DNA from: a bacterium
Lineage (GTDB): Bacteria; Patescibacteriota; Minisyncoccia; Ryanbacterales; 2-02-FULL-48-12
DNA length: 5,528 bases
Direction: 5' to 3'
Assembly (NCBI GenBank): GCA_005239605.1
Contig: SBBS01000025.1
Span: forward strand, 1-5,528
Both the position numbers and the translations under genes were made by a program. Below, piece after piece: positions 5,524-5,528 of the stretch. Below the pieces are notes generated by a model that was not told where the DNA came from, made no database searches, and saw only the letters and a program-made list of their open reading frames with translations. Each line of letters opens with the position of its first letter. Position 1 is the stretch's first letter.

Positions 5524-5528
5524 AAGCC

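Noticed and set aside
5461..5528. Open frame from ATG 5461 to the window edge (starts MRWGAGENFEALAG) as a partial gene
   Set aside because: Only 22 residues, no ribosome site near it, and most of it lies in the inverted repeat 5476-5523. The non-coding palindrome reading is at least as good; it can only be settled with sequence beyond the edge.

Overview
The window holds the front part of a bacterial division and cell wall (dcw) cluster, all on the + strand: mraZ, rsmH (mraW), a small FtsL-like gene, a class B penicillin-binding protein (ftsI-like) and a murF-type ligase. It is preceded by the 3' end of an unrelated surface-type protein gene. The source looks like a small-genome bacterium of the Patescibacteria/CPR (Parcubacteria-like) kind. 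That is an inference from four features: a short MurF without the usual N-terminal substrate domain, no murE between ftsI and murF, an almost complete lack of Shine-Dalgarno (SD) sites before the genes, and a compact ftsL. TGA ends both mraZ and ftsI, so the code with TGA as glycine (Gracilibacteria/SR1) is unlikely.

Layout. Bases 2-406 are the tail of a gene with a bacterial Ig-like (DUF5011/HYR-type) domain, followed by a strong intrinsic terminator at 483-512. A regulatory stretch then leads into mraZ. It has a possible -10 box and, just before the mraZ start, two 10-bp direct repeats containing TGGG, which match the known MraZ operator type, so autoregulation is likely. Between mraZ and rsmH is a 112-bp gap. 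It contains a perfect 21-bp inverted repeat and a second copy of two short sequence blocks also found upstream of mraZ. rsmH, ftsL, ftsI and murF follow with gaps of only 5, 9 and 28 bases and are probably co-transcribed.

How the genes fit together. MraZ would set transcription of the cluster. RsmH methylates 16S rRNA. The FtsL-like protein would sit in the divisome beside the FtsI-type transpeptidase, which cross-links septal peptidoglycan. MurF adds D-Ala-D-Ala to the cytoplasmic precursor.

The last 144 bases hold no convincing gene. They start with a near-perfect match to the anti-SD complement that has no start codon at the right distance. They then run into an 11-bp inverted repeat cut by the window edge. 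I read this as a possible repeat or mobile-element insertion between murF and the next gene. No clearly new multi-gene system is present. The most interesting signals are non-coding: the MraZ operator, the shared upstream blocks with the 21-bp palindrome, a 7-bp tandem repeat inside rsmH, and the stranded SD.
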